Of a DNA stretch of 64,000 bases, positions 1 through 12,540 are shown piece by piece. The translations under genes and the position numbers were made by a program. Under the pieces are notes generated by a model. It saw only the letters and a program-made list of their open reading frames with translations. It was not told the DNA's origin and did no database searches. Origin of the DNA: Myrica gale. Lineage: Eukaryota; Streptophyta; Magnoliopsida; Fagales; Myricaceae. Location: contig OZ005602.1 of the NCBI GenBank assembly GCA_963930655.1, positions 4,161,501 to 4,225,500 on the forward strand. The letters are read 5' to 3'. Every line of letters starts with the position of its first letter. Position 1 is the first letter of the stretch.

Positions 1-1241
<1,241 letters not shown>

Positions 1242-1812
1242 AATAGTGTATGTAAATCGTTCGCTGAACTCCTAAGTCCTAAGTCTCAAATTATGGGATA
1301 ACAGAGAAATCTGGGAAATCAAGTAACAAAGGGATGGACCAAACCAAATCTTGAACTCCTAAGTGCTAAGAACTACATTGACCAAACCAAAACTTTAATA
1401 GTGTTAAATTGACACGGCTGCGATCTAGAATTTGGGCCTAGTTTTTGGCCTTCTATTTGTTCTTCTTACATGTAGTTATCACTTGTGAAAATCGAAGAAT
1501 TACTGTAGGTGTATGATCCATGGGTGAAATAGATACTAATCTAAGATGATCATGGTATTTCTTTAATAGTTTGTGTACATAAGCAGTTAAATTCAATTTA
1601 TACGATTTTGATAGCAGCCCACTACATTGCATGCCATTCAGGAACAATTTGTAGAAAACATTGACCACGGAAGTTTTGAAGTGGTTTTTGCTAATCAAGA
1701 TAGAAAATGAGAAAAATAGTGTAACTGTATGGATGAGGGTATATCAGCTCATGATGAGAATTGTGGTGATATAAATGGTATTCATGGGAGTATTAAAGGT
1801 GATGGCTGCAGT
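1242..1812. other. Intergenic, no recognisable gene
   Basis: AT-rich sequence with scattered short frames and no conserved motif. It is the left flank of the hAT insertion at 1813. The same flank resumes at 3490, so the sequence was continuous before that insertion. Confidence 0.5.
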
Positions 1813-3481
1813 TAGGGGTGTAAATCCGGTCCGGCCTCCGGCGGAGGTCCGGTTCCGTTTCCGGCACCGGTTCCGGGAAGAGAAGCTCCGCCCCTTCCAG
1901 GAACCGGAGCCGGAGGTAATTTTTTGCCACTAACGGAAGCGGAACCGGAAGCGGAATTTTCCTCCGGTTCGGGGGAAAATCCGGTTCCGGTGTTTTTTAT
2001 TTTTTTCTCCCTTGACTTAAAACAACGTCGTCCCATTTTACATAGGACGACGTCGTTTATTTGTTTTGGGAAAAAAAAACAGAAACGTGCCTAATGTTCC
2101 CCTTCCCCTCCCCCTCCCTTGAGTCCCCCTCAGCCGCAGCCCGCAGCCCTAACTTCCCTTTCCCCTTCCCCTCCCACGAGTCCCCCCAGCCGCAGCCCTA
2201 ATTTACACTTCCCTCCCCCGACCCTGAGCCCAGCCCTCTGCCTCCTGGGGTTATCTTCTCGTTCTTTGATCTCGTGCCGGGACCGGCTTGTTCTGGCCGG
2301 AGTGCCCCCATTGCCTTCACTGCATAATATTCTTCGCGGTGGAGATGAAGAGATTGGTGATGTGCAAGCTATGTCTGAGTGATCAATTTCGAATGCTTAG
2401 TTGGTATGAATGCACCTTGAAGTTCCCTTTTTTGTTGTGCTCAATTGATCGTAGTAGCGATAATACTCGAATGCGTCTTTTATAATTTTGGCCTCTGCTT
2501 TCCCTTTTTAGGTCACCGGAAAAGCACTTATGCTGGACGAAATCATAAACTACGTCCAGTCATTGCAACGTCAAGTCGAGGTGATTTAATTTTGGTCAAA
2601 TGAACTGTATGATCCTGTTCGCAACTTTTCAAAGTTTGCTTGCTAATTTGTTATTTGTATCTGTATTTTCTTGCAGTTCCTTTCCATGAAATTAGCTTCT
2701 GTCAATACCAGGCTGGATTTCAACATGGATAGTCTAATCTCTAAAGATGTAAGTATGGTTCTAAAGGTCATAGTCTTCCCTTTTCCTACATTCCAATTTC
2801 CTGAATTAGAGATAATTCTTGTTATCTTGTGTTGCAGATATTTCAATCAAACAACTCTTTGCCACACCCAATATTCCCTTTAGATTCGTCGGCATCAGGT
2901 CTTTGAGGTATTCTGCTACATGCATGACCGTTGTTAATTGAATCTGCATCTTTTGTATTTGGGAATGGTTTTCATTCTCGTTTCTTCTTGGTGACAAAGT
3001 AAGATCAGATGATGAGTGAAAAACTGCAATTTGCTTGATTATTTGATTACTTGTATTTTTTCATTCTCGTTTCATTCTCGTTACTTGATTGCCTAAATCC
3101 TAATCTGAAGTATTTGCTCAGTGATTGTATTCCCAATATTTTGGGAGCTTTATACGTTATTCTGATGCTCTATATGTGCTGAATACACGATCATGTATGA
3201 GAGCTCTTGAGATAACGTTCATGTTTCTGAGCAGAAAGTAATTTCCTGAGCAGAAGATACACGATTTTGTGAATTGCATGTTTTTAGATTTATTTTTACA
3301 TTTGTTTGTCAATTACATGTTTTAGGATTTTATTTTGTGAATTACATCTTAGCGGAATTCCGCTATCCGCTTCCGCTAAGTCCGCTAATCTTAGCGGACT
3401 CTTTTTTGGTCATCCGCTAGTTAGCGGACCGGATGTCGGAATGTCAAATTCCGCTTCCGACTAGTCCGTTATTCACCCCTA
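1813..3481. mobile_element. Non-autonomous hAT element (Pack-type)
   Basis: The termini are inverted repeats: TAGGGGTGTAAATCCGG on the left, and TAGGGGTGAATAACGG read inward from the right. An exact 8-bp target duplication, GCTGCAGT, lies at 1805-1812 and 3482-3489. The 8-bp duplication plus TAGGGGTG ends identify the hAT superfamily. The ends are rich in CCGG-type subterminal repeats. No transposase is present. The interior at 2512-2905 carries spliced-gene-like pieces of a bHLH transcription factor, and ACGACGTCGT motifs lie near 2022-2055. Confidence 0.88.
2512..2905 (+). pseudogene. Captured bHLH transcription factor fragment
   Basis: Three exon-like pieces keep frame and splice signals. 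2512-2580 starts VTGKALMLDEIINYVQ and ends RQVE, which is helix 2 of a plant bHLH domain. 2677-2748 encodes FLSMKLASVNTRLDFN through LISKD. 2838-2905 starts IFQSNNSLPHP and reaches a stop after SASGL. This order and wording match plant CIB/BEE-type bHLH proteins as I know them. The basic DNA-contact region and helix 1 are missing, so no DNA-binding protein can be made from it alone. Introns at 2581-2676 and 2749-2837 are retained, so capture was from genomic DNA, not from mRNA. It lies wholly inside the hAT element. Confidence 0.8.
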
Positions 3482-4680
3482 GCTGCAGTGAGTTGATTGA
3501 TAAAAGTGTATATGGAAAAGACATTTGTGTTGGCAGTGCGCAAGAAGAAATTCCTTTTGCCGATATAGATGTTGAGCTATCATACATCTATATTTATCTT
3601 TAGAGGATTATATTATGTTGATGAGGTTGTAGCTAGCAACGTCTTTTTCAAGAATGGAGATAGGGTTTTGACTAATACAGGAAGCAACAATATATCCACC
3701 AAAGATGCTTTCATTGAGGGAACTAGGTTTCATTAAACAATACATAGGAAATGATGAATTCAATCATGAAGAAGGCCTTGCAATAGAAGTAACATCTTCT
3801 ATATGAAACCTTGTTGCTTGCGCAGATAAGTTGAATCAATAAATTATACTTTATTGAATGCAAAGCCAAAATTTGGAGAAAGATGCATCTGAAATTTAAG
3901 AATTATCTTTTCTAGAGGGAAAAAATATCTCCATGCAATTGATGTTTGATAATTCTTTCAAAAGTGTAATCTGCTTAATTCTTATCTATAGAGCCTATCT
4001 GCCAAGAACTAGTGCTTTTAAACTTGGCCAAGTGAAAAACTATTTCCAGTTTGTAAGTCTATTAGCATCATAGAAGTTGTTATCTGCACAATCAGTTTGG
4101 TGCCCCTATTGAACCAAACATCCTGCTATCTGTTATCTGTACAATCAGTATGTTTGTAGCACAGCATCATCATGTTATGAATTGCAATTGATTTGTTAGT
4201 TGCTTAGGTGCTAATAATTATTTTCTCATCAGTCAAGTTGCAATTTCTTCCAGTGGGTTGATCTACCAACTTATCCATGTGGTCAAGAGATTTTACCTCT
4301 AATGATCAAGAAGATGAAGAAGTTGGAAGTTGAAGCACACAAACATAAAGAGAAAAAGAAGCGCATGACATATTATTTGGTTGGGTCTTGGGTACTACTT
4401 ATTGGAATAGGTTTTATGTTAGTTGTATGCCCTCAAAACCAAACATTTTAAATAATTATGAGATAATTATTGTTATTGATTGATCACTTGTATATTATCT
4501 TGGGTACATGCAATGACATAAGATGTCACATATACAATGACATAAGATGTCATATTGTTGAGCAACATTGTAGAAAATTCAGGCCAATGGTTAATGAATA
4601 GGAGGCGGGGAGTATAATTTTTCTGATCCTTGTTGACTCGCTTTGTTCTAGACCAAGATACATGAAAATGTACAAATAAG
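3482..4680. other. Intergenic, no recognisable gene
   Basis: No conserved reading frame was recognised. Around 4270-4462 a plus-strand frame ends with a charged Lys-rich stretch followed by a hydrophobic segment (YYLVGSWVLLIGIGFMLVV). It could be the tail of a decayed membrane-protein gene, but no start or upstream exon is seen. Confidence 0.4.
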
Positions 4681-5466
4681 TCTACACTCGTTGTGCCTTT
4701 ATAAAATAGAATGATGGATTCCATCATTGAGGTAGTGACTTTATGCAGACGATTGGTGCAATATAAGAGTATATGCACTAAACCGGATCAAATATGAATA
4801 CCTTCTGGAAACGATCACTGATGTAAAGAATGGTATTCAACACAACTAGCTTATATTGTTCTTAGACATGAAAGAGTTATGCAGGTTTGCTTGTTATGTG
4901 CTTATACTTTAACTCAGTCATTTGGTAATGGTCTTTGTAGATCAAATATTTCATATTGTGTTCAGCCTTGTGCATAGTAAGTGAATTTGTATAATTACTC
5001 AATATGGAATCCACCAGTCTCTTTATGAGATAGTATATTCATTATGTTTGTATATTCATTAGCTTAACTCTACACTTGTTATGCCTCTATAAGATAGAAT
5101 GATAGACTCCATCATTAAGGTGGTGACCTTATGCAGACGAGTGGTGCAATGTAAGAATACATGCACTGAACCAGATCAAATATAAATACCTTCTAGAAAC
5201 GATCACTGATGTAGATAATGGTATTTAGAACAACTAGCTTATGTTGTCTTTAGACCTGAAAGATTTATGCATGTTTACTTGTTGTTTGCTTGTTATTTAC
5301 TTGTTATGTACTTGTACTTTGACTGAGTCGTTTGGTGATGGTCTTCGCAGATCAAATATTTCATATTATATTCAACCTTGTGCATAGTAAGTGAATTTGT
5401 ATAATTACTCAATATGGAATCCACCAGTCTCTTTATGAGACAGTACATTCATTATGTTTGTATATT
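4681..5466. repeat. Large tandem duplication, unit about 390 bp
   Basis: Copy 1 is 4681-5068 and copy 2 is 5069-5466. Both begin TCTACACT(C/T)GTT and both contain the string GAATCCACCAGTCTCTTTAT near their ends. They differ by scattered substitutions and by a short TTGTT-rich expansion in copy 2 near 5277-5310. No coding potential is seen. The unit may be a decayed retrotransposon segment, given the LTR-like sequence that follows. Confidence 0.85.
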
Positions 5467-5629
5467 TTTTGGACTCAAATAAAAAAATGTTGCGTAGCGA
5501 GATTTTATGAAAAAAGTGTTTTCACAGTTTTTATTTATATAATATATTAAGTAATTATTTGCGAAAAAATTTTTGAAATTTTTTTGGGAGTCCAACTAGA
5601 TACAAACTAAGAATTAAGAATTATATGAG

Positions 5630-6105
5630 CTATGAACTTTATCGATGACATTATTCTGGTCCTATTAGCTCATGTGGAATATAATATGGTGGAATGATAA
5701 ATAAGCATATAATTTTTAGCAAAATGGATGTCACAAAAACAATCTCATTATCTCGATGGTCAATTGTGATATGTTAATGGACATTATCACAATTTGTAGA
5801 AGTCCATAAATTTAGATTACAGAATATAAGGGGGTTTAATGGAAAAAGAGTTTCATGTTGATCTTATGGCTGAGATTTGAGGTCCCTAAAGATCTCATGC
5901 ATAAGTATAGTTGAGTTCTAGGCAAGTCATTATAAATAGCTCATAAATTCATTTGAGAGTAAGGAATTCATTTTTTTAATTTGAGACTCTTTCTCTCTCT
6001 AGAAAATCTCTCTCTCAAAAAATGTGTGCTTGGATCTAAAGTAGGCAGAACGCTTGGGCTGCTTTGCTTCAAAGATCCTTTTCGTTGCATTCTCAAGCTC
6101 TAACA
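5630..6105 (+). mobile_element. LTR-like fragment, probable Ty1/copia
   Basis: This stretch has a promoter-like TATAAATAG at about 5931, then a CT-rich leader, and ends CTCTAACA at 6105. That layout is typical of a plant copia LTR. No clear 5' TG start or target duplication was found, so the left edge is approximate. Confidence 0.35.
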
Positions 6106-6324
6106 GTTTATACCTGTATAAGTCGTGTGAATCCGTGGCAGGGTCTCTATAACGGGACAAAATGTATGCTCTCTAGTCATAGGTTTTAGGAAAATGGTTG
6201 GAACTTTATTTAGTAGCTTTTTACTATTAGTAAGGTATAAGTGTGTATTGTTTTATGAATGCAATCTACGTGGATGGCTAAACAGCTTATGATCTAGATT
6301 TGCATCTTCAATGGAGAATGAAGA

Positions 6325-6603
6325 TTATGTATCGGTTTCTCCTTGTGTTGAATAGCCAAAACTACACTTTACGTATTTGTAATTACATTGATATATATCA
6401 GTTTGTTGTATCAGTTTATAAATAGCCGCAGCAAAATCGTAACAGTGCTTATACTGCTCTGCATGGCTCCCATTAATCACCTTTAAAACCATCTTCAACG
6501 CTTGGTATGCCTTGAACTTAGACACCCCAACCATCCAATCTCTCTGTATTTCTTCAATGAATGCAATTGTTGACAAGTGAGGAATGTCTCTTATCTTCTC
6601 CAA
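6325..6603 (-). pseudogene. mudrA-type Mutator transposase fragment
   Basis: The minus-strand frame contains EKIRDIPHLSTIAFIEEI, then DWMVGVSKFKAYQAL and INGSHAEQYKHCYDFAA. This is the segment of plant MULE transposases that precedes the catalytic domain, in which a W-x-V-S-x-x-K-A-Y-x-A-x pattern leads to an EQY motif. Neither the zinc-finger region nor the DDE catalytic core is seen in open frame on either side, so this is a relic. Two non-autonomous Mutator-like elements with 9-bp duplications lie just downstream (7061-7522, 7750-9184), but there is no direct evidence that this gene mobilised them. Confidence 0.7.
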
Positions 6604-7060
6604 ATACTACATCGCTATCCACTTTGCAGTCACAAACCCTATTGATAGTGTGTACCGCAACAGTGTTTTGCTTTGAATTTCTTTATTTGAAATCCATCTC
6701 CTTCATTATCTATAGAGCAATGGATTCTCCACTTGCACTTCAGTGTCTTGCACCTTACTCTCACTCGGAACTTGTTAGACTTTAAAAAACTGAACGCGAA
6801 CTCATTTTGAATAGAGAACTATTGGAGGGCCCTCTTCAATAAGTTGAGGTCTCAAAACCTTATTTGTGTGCATAACTTCAGCCTCCTTCCACGTGACAAG
6901 TCTGTTTTATAGAATTCTACATAGTGCGTTTTCGACGAACAACCTTCATCTTACTCACTTTCTATAATACCTCGACCTTCTAATCATTCTTAATTATCTT
7001 AAATTAGGTAATTAAAATATAAATTAATATTTAATTATGATTTTTCAGATTTAATTATTT
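6604..7060. other. Intergenic, decayed sequence
   Basis: No open gene. On the minus strand this would be the upstream part of the Mutator transposase relic, but it is broken by stops and was not recognisable. The last nine bases, TAATTATTT at 7052-7060, are the left target duplication of the next element. Confidence 0.45.
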
Positions 7061-7522
7061 GGGGTAAAATCATAGTTAGCACCGAAAGTATAAGCAAAAA
7101 TAAAATTAGTATCCACTATTTTCAAAACTGTGATTTAAGACCCTTCTCCAAATCAGAAGTAAAAGCATGAAAAAAGACAAATGCCCCTCCAAAGATAAAA
7201 TTACTAAAAATATCAAAAAAACAATAAAAATAAAAATGATATTAAATAAATTAAATAAAACTATTTAAACTCCATTTCAATAATCTATTTATTTTTAATT
7301 TATTTCTTAAATTTATATTATTTTTATCTATTTTAAAAAAATTTGTCTTGGATGGGCATTTCGGTCATTTTGCATGATTTTCTGTCGGACTTAATGCCTC
7401 ATTTGAATAGAGGGCATAAATTGATAATTTTCAAAAGTTAAAGGTCTCAAATCACCTTTTGATTGTTGCAAGTACCAATTTAATTGTACTCATACTTATG
7501 AGGCTAACTATGACTTTACCCC
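7061..7522. mobile_element. Mutator-like MITE with 9-bp target duplication
   Basis: The ends are inverted repeats starting GGGGTAAAATCATAGTTAGC on the left and GGGGTAAAGTCATAGTTAGC read from the right. An exact 9-bp duplication, TAATTATTT, flanks the element (7052-7060 and 7523-7531). The 462-bp AT-rich body encodes nothing. Nine-base duplications and long inverted ends are diagnostic of the Mutator superfamily. Confidence 0.9.
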
Positions 7523-7749
7523 TAATTATTTTATTAGTTTAAAAATAGAAAAAAAAATCCCTAAAAATAGCTAGAAATTGCCGAAAAGTCCCTTTTAATG
7601 TGCAAGCCGCAACTTGTTGCTTGGGGAAGAAAAATAATGAAAGCAAAAGACCAAAGCTAGTTGATCAAGGTCAGTTTGTCCAGTGACCCTAATGGATGGG
7701 CAAAAGAACAAAGGGTTCTTATTTGGCAGCTACCCTTTTTAATTTCTAG

Positions 7750-9184
7750 GCTTAAATGCATCACATGCCCTTGTGGCATGCGATAATTGCAAATATGCCC
7801 CTGAGGTAAACAAAGTCATTTTCATACCCTTGAAGTAAACTTCAAGGTAATAATATGTCCTTCCGTTGATGTGCCATTTGAAACCTTAACGGTAAGTGCT
7901 GACGTGGCAAAAATAAACACGTCAGCACCAATCAAATAATGACACGTGTTTCATGGGTTTACTATTGCCAAGTCACATGTCACGTCATGCATCCTTGACA
8001 CGTCATTATTTTTATTTTATTTTTTAAAAAAACCCAACACAGCCCCATTCTCCTTTAAAAATATATATATTAAAAAAAAAAAGACAAGTGCAGAAACGTG
8101 AATTAGGGCTAAGCTAAACTGCCATTCTCCTTTAAAAAAAATTAAAATATATATATATTTTTTAAAAGGAACATAAAGGCAAAAACATAAACGTGAAATT
8201 GGGCAAAGCTGAACGGCGTTTTCCCCTCACACGAAATACTTAGTCAAGTTCCCTGCATTTTCAGTCTTTGTCCAAAGATGAAAATCGAAGCCCTAGTCTT
8301 GAATGATTTTCCTCCGATTCGAAGCCACTAATTGAGAGACAATTGAAGCCATCGATTGAGAGACAAGAACTCGTTCAACTTGTCCAAAGAAGTTGCTTGA
8401 AGTTGACATTCCATTGGTGTTTGACAAAGCACAGAGGTGGTTAAGTCCCATTCACTTACAGAGGTGCCACTGTACATGGGACAACCATAAAATCGGCATC
8501 TTGGGTTGCTATCGGTCAGTGAAGTCTTCATGGTTGCCCGAATATTGCAACGGCAGCTAACGGCGTCGGCATCTTGGGTACCTCCATATTATCGCGAGGA
8601 AGACCACGAAACAAATGATATTTCTCAGGGAGAGCTAAGCAGCTTCGAATCTTGGGAGTTGCAGATTTGATTTCGGGAGAAAGGAGTTAGGGCAGAGAGG
8701 GGGGAGAACAAATTGTGGTTTGGCGTTGGGGGGGGGGGAAGGGAAGAAGGGATTTCGTCACTTTGTGTGAGGGGAAAGGGGAATGGGGCGTAGCCCCAAT
8801 TCACGTTTCTACACTTGCGTTTTTTACCCTTTTTTTAATATATATTTTAATATATTTATTTTTTAAAGGAGAATGGGGCTAAGCTGAACGGCATTCTCTA
8901 AGCTGAACGGCGCCGTTCAGCTTAGCCCCTGTGTTCGGTTTTTTTTTTTTTTAATTTTTTAAAAAAATAATATAAAAATGATGACGGGTCACTGACGTGT
9001 CAATGATGCATGATGTGGCATGTGAGGCCTTAGGCATCTACCATTAGGGTTTCAAACGACACATTAACGAATGGACTTATTATTATCTTGAAGTTTACCT
9101 CAGGAGTATGAAAATGACTTTATTTACCTCAAGGGTATATTTGCAATTCTCGCATACCATAGGAGCATGGGATGCATTTAAGCC
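7750..9184. mobile_element. Mutator-like element with very long inverted arms
   Basis: The ends are GGCTTAAATGCATC on the left and its reverse complement on the right. They are flanked by an exact 9-bp duplication, TAATTTCTA, at 7741-7749 (preceded by T) and 9185-9193. The inverted arms extend for several hundred bases each (about 7750-8235 and 8745-9184). The central part at 8240-8745 is single-copy and contains a GRF zinc-finger remnant on the minus strand. A perfect 28-bp palindrome lies at 8898-8925. No transposase is present. Confidence 0.9.
8400..8561 (-). pseudogene. GRF-type zinc-finger remnant inside MULE
   Basis: Read on the minus strand, the frame gives CRCNIRATMKTSLTDSNP and then RCRFYGCPMYSG. 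This is the layout of the plant GRF zinc finger: a CxC pair, a TS.T..NP..RFYGCP core and then a Trp. The downstream half, which should supply the last cysteine and a FF.W motif, is degenerate (SEWDL). The original start lies upstream and is disrupted. It sits in the single-copy centre of the Mutator-like element, so it was probably captured or is element cargo. Confidence 0.6.
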
Positions 9185-9207
9185 TAATTTCTATGTGTTG
9201 GGAGCAA

Positions 9208-10187
9208 GGGCAGCTCTAATCTAATTGAGGCCTTAGGCAAAAATACAAAATGGGGCCTTTTGTAATAATAAAATATTAATAAATTGTAGTTAAAATTTAT
9301 TTTTCTTGCTTTTTGAAATGCAAAAATTACCTATCAAAATTATATATCCAAGAATTGTTAATATATCTGAATTAAATTTTCTATTTTTAGTTGCTTTTTT
9401 AGTTTTTATATCAAAAATTGTATTTTCTATGATACATATATCTCAACACTAGTTTAAACAGAAATAATGAAAACTAACATAAACATAAATACAAACTTAG
9501 AATAAAACTACAATACAAAATACAATTTAGACTAAAACTATTGTACAAAATACAACAAATACAACTCAAAATAAAATTAAGATTTTGATAATAGCACATC
9601 GGGCCTCAGCAACAAGTAATCTGGATTAGAGAAAGGGCCAAAGATAAGAGTTGTGAAACACCAAGAAATAATAGAGATAAAAATAAAATGAATGAAAGGG
9701 TTTTTTTGGTGTTTTTTATTTAAGACAAAGGCAAGTATTTTCTAGCATAATTTGTCATGTACTTCATCAATTAAGTCCTTTTGAATATAAATTTTTAACT
9801 TGTTAAGTGCATGCAAAGGTAAAAATAATAAATAGATTAGGTGGACTCTATAAATGGCTAGCAATTATTTTTAGTTTGTTCAGTTATGCAGGGGTGAAAA
9901 TTAAACAAATTAGGTGGCCGGTTTAAATGAGAGTTTATAGGACTTTTCATTTTAATCAATTCACTCATTTAATTAAGGAGACTTATAGGGCTCATAGTTA
10001 TCCTTTAATTAAGGACACTTTAAAAGAGGCTATTTAATAGGCCTGTTTTTAAAACAATAAATTTAGTAAAATACTATACAAATAAATTAATTATATAGCT
10101 TTTATTATTAAACATAATTTTAATAGAATCTATTAAAGAAATTTAAAATTTCGGGGCATTAGGCAAACGACTGAGCCGACACTGGGT
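9208..10187. mobile_element. Non-autonomous hAT element
   Basis: The left end begins GGGCAGCTCTAATC and runs into GAGGCCTTAGGCAAA. The right end carries TTAGGCAAACGACTGAGCC followed by GACACTGGGT. The flanks GGGAGCAA (9200-9207) and GGGAGCGA (10188-10195) look like an 8-bp duplication with one mutation. The ends resemble those of the hAT at 62741-63464, which retains transposase sequence, so both probably belong to one family. The interior is AT-rich and non-coding. Confidence 0.72.
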
Positions 10188-10245
10188 GGGAGCGAAGAAA
10201 ACTCTCTTTCCTCTCTACTATGTAGTCTCTAACCTTGGAAAAACA

Positions 10246-10803
10246 TAAGGGTGGATATCAGAATGGATGGAATTAGAATGACTTATTCCAGTACTCACCA
10301 AAATCAAATATTGTTTCAGAACGGAACCATAATTTTTGGAATTGGAACCGAAAATTCCAATTTCATTATGTGGGCTTTTTTGGTTAGATTTTCTTAGGCC
10401 CTAATAAGCTCATTCGGCCTTTTGGGCCGAAATTTTGCACAGATTTTTTTGTTATACATCATAAATTAACAATAAATAACTTGTAAAATAAATATTCATC
10501 CAAAATCTAAAAAAAACATTAATCTAAAATAAAATTACAACATTCTAAATTTATGGGTATCAAAAAAGGTTGTGAGCCCTATTTTAAAATTGCAATGTTT
10601 TTAAACCCCATCTAAAATAAAATAAGCATTCACCTAAAATCTTAAGTAAAATTACAAGGTTTTGAGCCATATTTTTTAAAATAATTTAAAAAAAAAACAA
10701 AAAAAATCTGCTAATTTCGTTGGAATTTTCAGTTCCAATTCCAATATGCACCCAAATCGGAATCCGAAATTTTGATTTTAGTCGAAATTTTCGCCCACCC
10801 TTA
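10246..10803 (+). mobile_element. hAT-like MITE, family copy A
   Basis: The terminal inverted repeats are TAAGGGTGGATATC on the left and TAAGGGTGGGCGAAAA from the right. The body contains a repeated AT-rich module (CATCATAAATTAACAATAA and nearby) that recurs in two other copies in this window, at 29598-30195 and 31672-32162. No clear target duplication remains, so the superfamily is inferred from the ends. Confidence 0.65.
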
Positions 10804-12540
10804 GTTGAAATGGTTATGAGCTTGTGCATGTTGAGATGATGCTACTAACTTAAGTTCCTACACTGCTACTTTGTGGGAATGTTGAAAAGTTTAGGTTAAC
10901 CACTCTCCAATGGCTGAACTGCAGACTGCCAGCCTGAGCAAATTAGTGGCATCATAGTCAGAACCAAACCACTGTTGAAGGGGGTAGAATGTTGTTGTTT
11001 GAATAAAGTATAGACTTTGATATAGTTTTTTCATTGGTTTCCCAATAGTTGGTATTATTTTTGTGTGGCTAATTTGGGATAAGGAAAATGGCATCCAAAT
11101 ATCTTAGAAGGTTGAATAAGTGGATTTATTGAGTCAACTTACACCATTTATGTAGATATATTTTAGTTAGAGAAAAAACTTCATGATGTGTCTTAATTAT
11201 TCCTGATATTCGTGTTTAATGAAGTTCTACTCAAGTCCAGAAGTTCAACAGAATTGGTGATTGTCTGGGAATGTTTAAGTTTTGATTGAAGTTGGCTTAC
11301 AGTTTACTAACACGAAGTTGGAGCAGTGATGTTTTTTGAAGCGCTTGAAGTTTGATTAGAGTTCTCTTAAAGTTTGATCAAATTTGACGAAAGACTGATT
11401 TAACAGTTTTAACAGATGCACTCAAGATTTAAGAAAAATCAAAACTTCATGAAAACCTTCCCTCCGACTCCCCAGAATATAAAAGTCATTTTTCTCACAA
11501 TTATTCATTAATGTTCCTAAAAATAATTTTGAGAGACCTAGGCTATGTTGTCTAATTCTTTAAAAAAATCAAAAAATTTCCACAATCATTTTTTCATCCA
11601 TTGCAATACTTTTTTACAAACTCCAATAATTTTTTACAAACTTTTCACTAATCCCAAGAGAATATACACTACCTCCAACAAAAAAAAATTATCTTAATTA
11701 TTACACAAAAAAATAGTTTCAAAACCAAACCAAGCATAGCCTAGCTTTTCAAAGCCAGATATTCTCTCTATTATTGTTTCTGTAGTTTGTTGTGAGTAAA
11801 CTGAGAATAAGCCATGTGAGATTTTCTTCTCCCTTGGATCTCGGTTTGGATTTCGATAATCAAGATTTACCTTGTTGAAGAAGGGTAACTCCAAAGGTTG
11901 CTAGAGATCTACCAAAACTGGGTGTTCCAGTTGTGAAAAAGCCAATTGCATGTGGGTGTGTGTAAAGATTGGTTTGGCTGTGAAGATCGGTTTTTGGAAT
12001 CAGACTTCAAATGGAAGAGGAGTTCATCGTTCCATGCACGGCGCAGATCTGGATGTTGTATTCCAGGTAAGGTAACAGATGGATAGACTAGCAAAAGTGT
12101 GTTGGGTAGTTTATAAATCATTGCGTATCAAATTTGAAGTTTCTAGTAGATTCGCTTAAACCGACCCCTCTAACCTGGATAGTTTTTACCTCTTGAAAAA
12201 AATTTTCAAGCGGATTTTCTCTTCGTAATCACTCTTGGTGTCCTTGTGTGTGATTGTGATTTCGTAAATTATTTAATTGCAGTTGCAATTGTCGTTCTTT
12301 TGTTTCTTTGATTAAGAAAGAAAGTCTTGATTATACTGTAGCATTGATAATCTGCAATATCTTGTCCGTATTTATTTGTTAATTTTGCATAGTATACTAT
12401 TGATTTTAGTGTCCTTGAAATTTGCTAATAAGCTTGTGAGATTGTGCAGCTGTAAAATTTAAAACGACCGAAAAGTTCGATAACGTATCCTCCCCCTCTA
12501 GGTTCGGTCAATTGTGTATTTGAGTCTTAAACTTTCTTGT
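10804..12540. other. Probable decayed copia LTR region
   Basis: There is no gene. A TATA-like ATATAAAAG lies at about 11477. A CCTCCCCCTCTAGGTTCGG string lies at about 12489-12507, resembling the CCCCCCTCTAGG motif found near the 3' end of many plant SIRE/Maximus-type copia LTRs. The ends and target duplication were not found. Short minus-strand frames here have no recognisable content. Confidence 0.35.

Noticed and set aside
2119..2382. Pro/Ser-rich frame inside the hAT element
   Set aside because: It is compositional, from CCCCTCC-type sequence. It has no family motif and does not splice in frame to the bHLH exons with any confidence.
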